Assembly (NCBI GenBank): GCA_964019135.1
Contig: OZ025260.1
Span: forward strand, 35,210,254 to 35,274,253
Direction of reading: 5' to 3'
Source: Arenicola marina
Taxonomy: Eukaryota > Annelida > Polychaeta > Arenicolidae
Length of the DNA: 64,000 bases
Shown here: piece by piece, positions 62,434 to 64,000 of the stretch
Numbering within the stretch: the first letter of the stretch is position 1
Layout: every line of letters begins with the position of its first letter
Translations under genes and position numbers: made by a program
The notes under the pieces: generated by a model
What the model saw: only the letters and a program-made list of their open reading frames with translations
Databases searched by the model: none
What the model was told of the DNA's origin: nothing

Positions 62434-64000
62434 GACCCTCGTGGTAGATCAGTCCGGTCCGCCCACCCACCGTAGGGTTGTACGGGTAGAAGAGATGGTT
62501 CTGACTCTCGTGGTAGACCAGTCCTGTCCGCCCACCCACCGTAGGAATTGTACTGGTAGAAGAGATGGTTTTCACCTTCGTATTAGAACAGTCCTGTCCG
62601 CCCTCCCACCGTAGGGATTTAACTGATAGAAGAGATGGTTTTGACCCTCATGGTAGACCAGTCCTGTCCGCCCACCCATGGTAGGGTTGTACTGGTAGAA
62701 GAGATGGTTCTGACCTTCGTGGTAGACCGGCCAGTCCTGTCCGCCCACCCATCGTAGTGATTGTACTGGTAGAAGATATGGTTTTGACCCTCGTGGTAGA
62801 TCAGTCCTGTCCGCCCACCCACCGTAGGAATTGTACTGGCAGAAGAGATGGTTCTGAACCTCGTGGTAGATGAGTCATGTCCGCCCACCCACTGTAGGGA
62901 TATTACTGGTAAAAGAGATGGTTTTGACCCTCGTATTAGATTAGTCCTGTCTACCCACCCACCATAGGGATTGTACTGGCAGAAGAGATTGTTTTGACCC
63001 TCGTATTAGATCAGTCCTGTCCGCATACCCACCGTAGTGATTGTACTGGTAGAAGAGATGGTTCTGACCCTCGTGGTAGCTAAGTCCGGTCCGCCCACCC
63101 ACCGTAGGGTTGTACTGGTAGAAGAGATGGTTCTGACCCTCGTGGTAGACCGGCCAGTCCTGTCCGCCCACCCATCGTAGGGATTCTACTGGTAGAAGAG
63201 ATGGTTTTGACCCTAGTGGTAGATCAGTCCGGTCCGCCCACCCGCCGTAGGGTTGTACTGGTAGAAGAGATGATTCTGACCCATGTGGTTGACCATTGCT
63301 GTCGGCCCATTCACCGTAGGGATTGTACTGGTAGAAGAGATGGTTCTGACCCTCGTGGTAGATGAGTAATGTCCGCCCCCCCCACCGTAGGCATTGTACT
63401 GGTAGAAGAGACGGTTCTGACCCTCGTGGTAGACCAGTCCTGTCCGCCCGCCCACCGTAAGGATTGTACTGGTAGAAGAGATGGATTTGACCCTCGTGGT
63501 AGACCAGTCCTCTCCGCCCACCCATCGTGGGGATTCTACTGGTAGAAGAGATGGTTTTGACCCTCGGGGTAGATCAGTCCGGTCCGCCCACCTACCGTAC
63601 GGATTTTACTGGTAGAAGAGGTGATTCTGACCTTTGTGGTTGACCATTCCTGTCGGCCCATTCACCGTAGGGATTGTACTGGTAGAAGAGATGGTTCTGA
63701 CCCTCGTATTAGAACAGTCCTGTCCGGCCACCCACCGTAGGGATTGTACCGGTAGAAGGGATGGTTCTGACCCTCGTGGTAGACCAGTCCTGTCCGCCCA
63801 CCCATCGTAGGGATTGTACTGGTAGAAGAGATGATTTTGACCCTCGTGGTATATCAGTCCGGTCCGCCCACCCACCGTAGGGATTGTACTGCTAGAAGAG
63901 ATGGTTTTGACCCTCGTATTAGATCAGTCCTGTCCGCCCACCCACCGTAGGGATTGTACTGGTAGAAGAGATGGTTCTGACCCCCGTGGTAGACCAGTCC
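62434..64000 (+). repeat. 1,684-bp tandem unit, copy 2 (cut by window end)
   Basis: Second copy of 60,750-62,433, of which 1,567 bp is visible. The match is still running at the last base (GACCCCCGTGGTAGACCAGT then CC), so further copies may follow outside the window. Confidence 0.88.

Larger units (their letters stand above)
1..64000 (+). repeat. Satellite DNA array, about 70-bp monomer, spanning the whole window
   Basis: Every line of the window carries the same unit: GTAGGG, then TTGTACTGG, a purine tract (AGAAGAGATGG), CTGACCCTCGTGG, and a C-rich end (CCGCCCACCCACC). All copies lie head to tail on the plus strand. I saw no reverse-complemented block, no spacer and no mobile element insertion. 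Lengths are mainly 70, 69 and 73 bp. The unit contains GTAC (an RsaI site), so most copies should be cut once. Uninterrupted arrays of this size are typical of eukaryotic heterochromatin. The species, family and chromosomal location cannot be read from the sequence. No gene, RNA gene, promoter or terminator could be supported anywhere in it. Confidence 0.98.

Noticed and set aside
1-64000. CRISPR array
   Set aside because: The repeats abut with no unique spacers, the unit is 70 bp, and there are no cas genes.
1-64000. Telomeric or subtelomeric simple repeat (GTAGGG motif)
   Set aside because: GTAGGG occurs once per 70 bp, not as a tandem hexamer; no TTAGGG-type run is present.
1-64000. Transposon or LTR element as the source of the repeats
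   Set aside because: No terminal repeats, target-site duplications or transposase or polymerase motifs were seen; the only structure is the tandem monomer.
1-64000. Repeat-bearing exon (coding minisatellite)
   Set aside because: A 70-bp unit shifts frame at every step, unit length varies (69, 70, 72, 73 bp), and 64 kb is too long without any unique coding end or splice site.

Overview
The whole 64 kb is one uninterrupted tandem-repeat (satellite) array. The unit is about 70 bp, and all units lie head to tail in the same orientation. At this period the window holds roughly 910 monomers (64,000/70.3, estimated, not counted). It enters and leaves the window in mid-array, so both true edges lie outside. 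I found no stretch of unique sequence, no transposon insertion, no inverted block, no RNA gene and no protein gene I would defend. Such an array points to a eukaryotic chromosome (heterochromatin, centromere or pericentromere, subtelomere, or a sex or B chromosome). I do not recognise the monomer and cannot name the species or the satellite family.

The consensus monomer is 57% G+C (20 G, 20 C, 16 T, 14 A). It has a purine-rich first half and a C-rich end whose complement, GGTGGGTGGGCGG, could form a two-tetrad G-quadruplex. Length classes are 70 bp (basic), 69 bp (one A lost after GTAGGG) and 73 bp (that loss plus a CGGC insertion). The consensus has no stop in any frame of the minus strand. 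This produces many long but spurious reading frames, the longest 324 codons, with a 70-residue period.

Layout. (1) 1-21.7 kb: a diverse array in which 1-4775 recurs at 12,228-17,002 without a difference I noticed, along with shorter local duplications. (2) 21,727-33,274: two tandem copies of a 5,774-bp unit, apparently identical. (3) 30.86-40.72 kb recurs about 16 kb downstream at 47.17-56.68 kb, very similar but with gains and losses of whole monomers. (4) 36.7-44.1 kb: a higher-order repeat built from modules of 985, 841 and 352/353 bp, which reappears shortened at 52.7-55.9 kb. (5) 57.8-60.7 kb: a more degenerate stretch. (6) 60.75-64.0 kb: a 1,684-bp unit in tandem, the second copy cut off by the window end.

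The interest lies in this nested architecture: monomer, short multimer, HOR module, multi-kilobase duplication, about 16-kb duplication. The apparent near-identity of the largest copies implies very recent amplification or an assembly effect. All comparisons were done by eye. Identities and breakpoints are approximate unless a base-level junction is stated.
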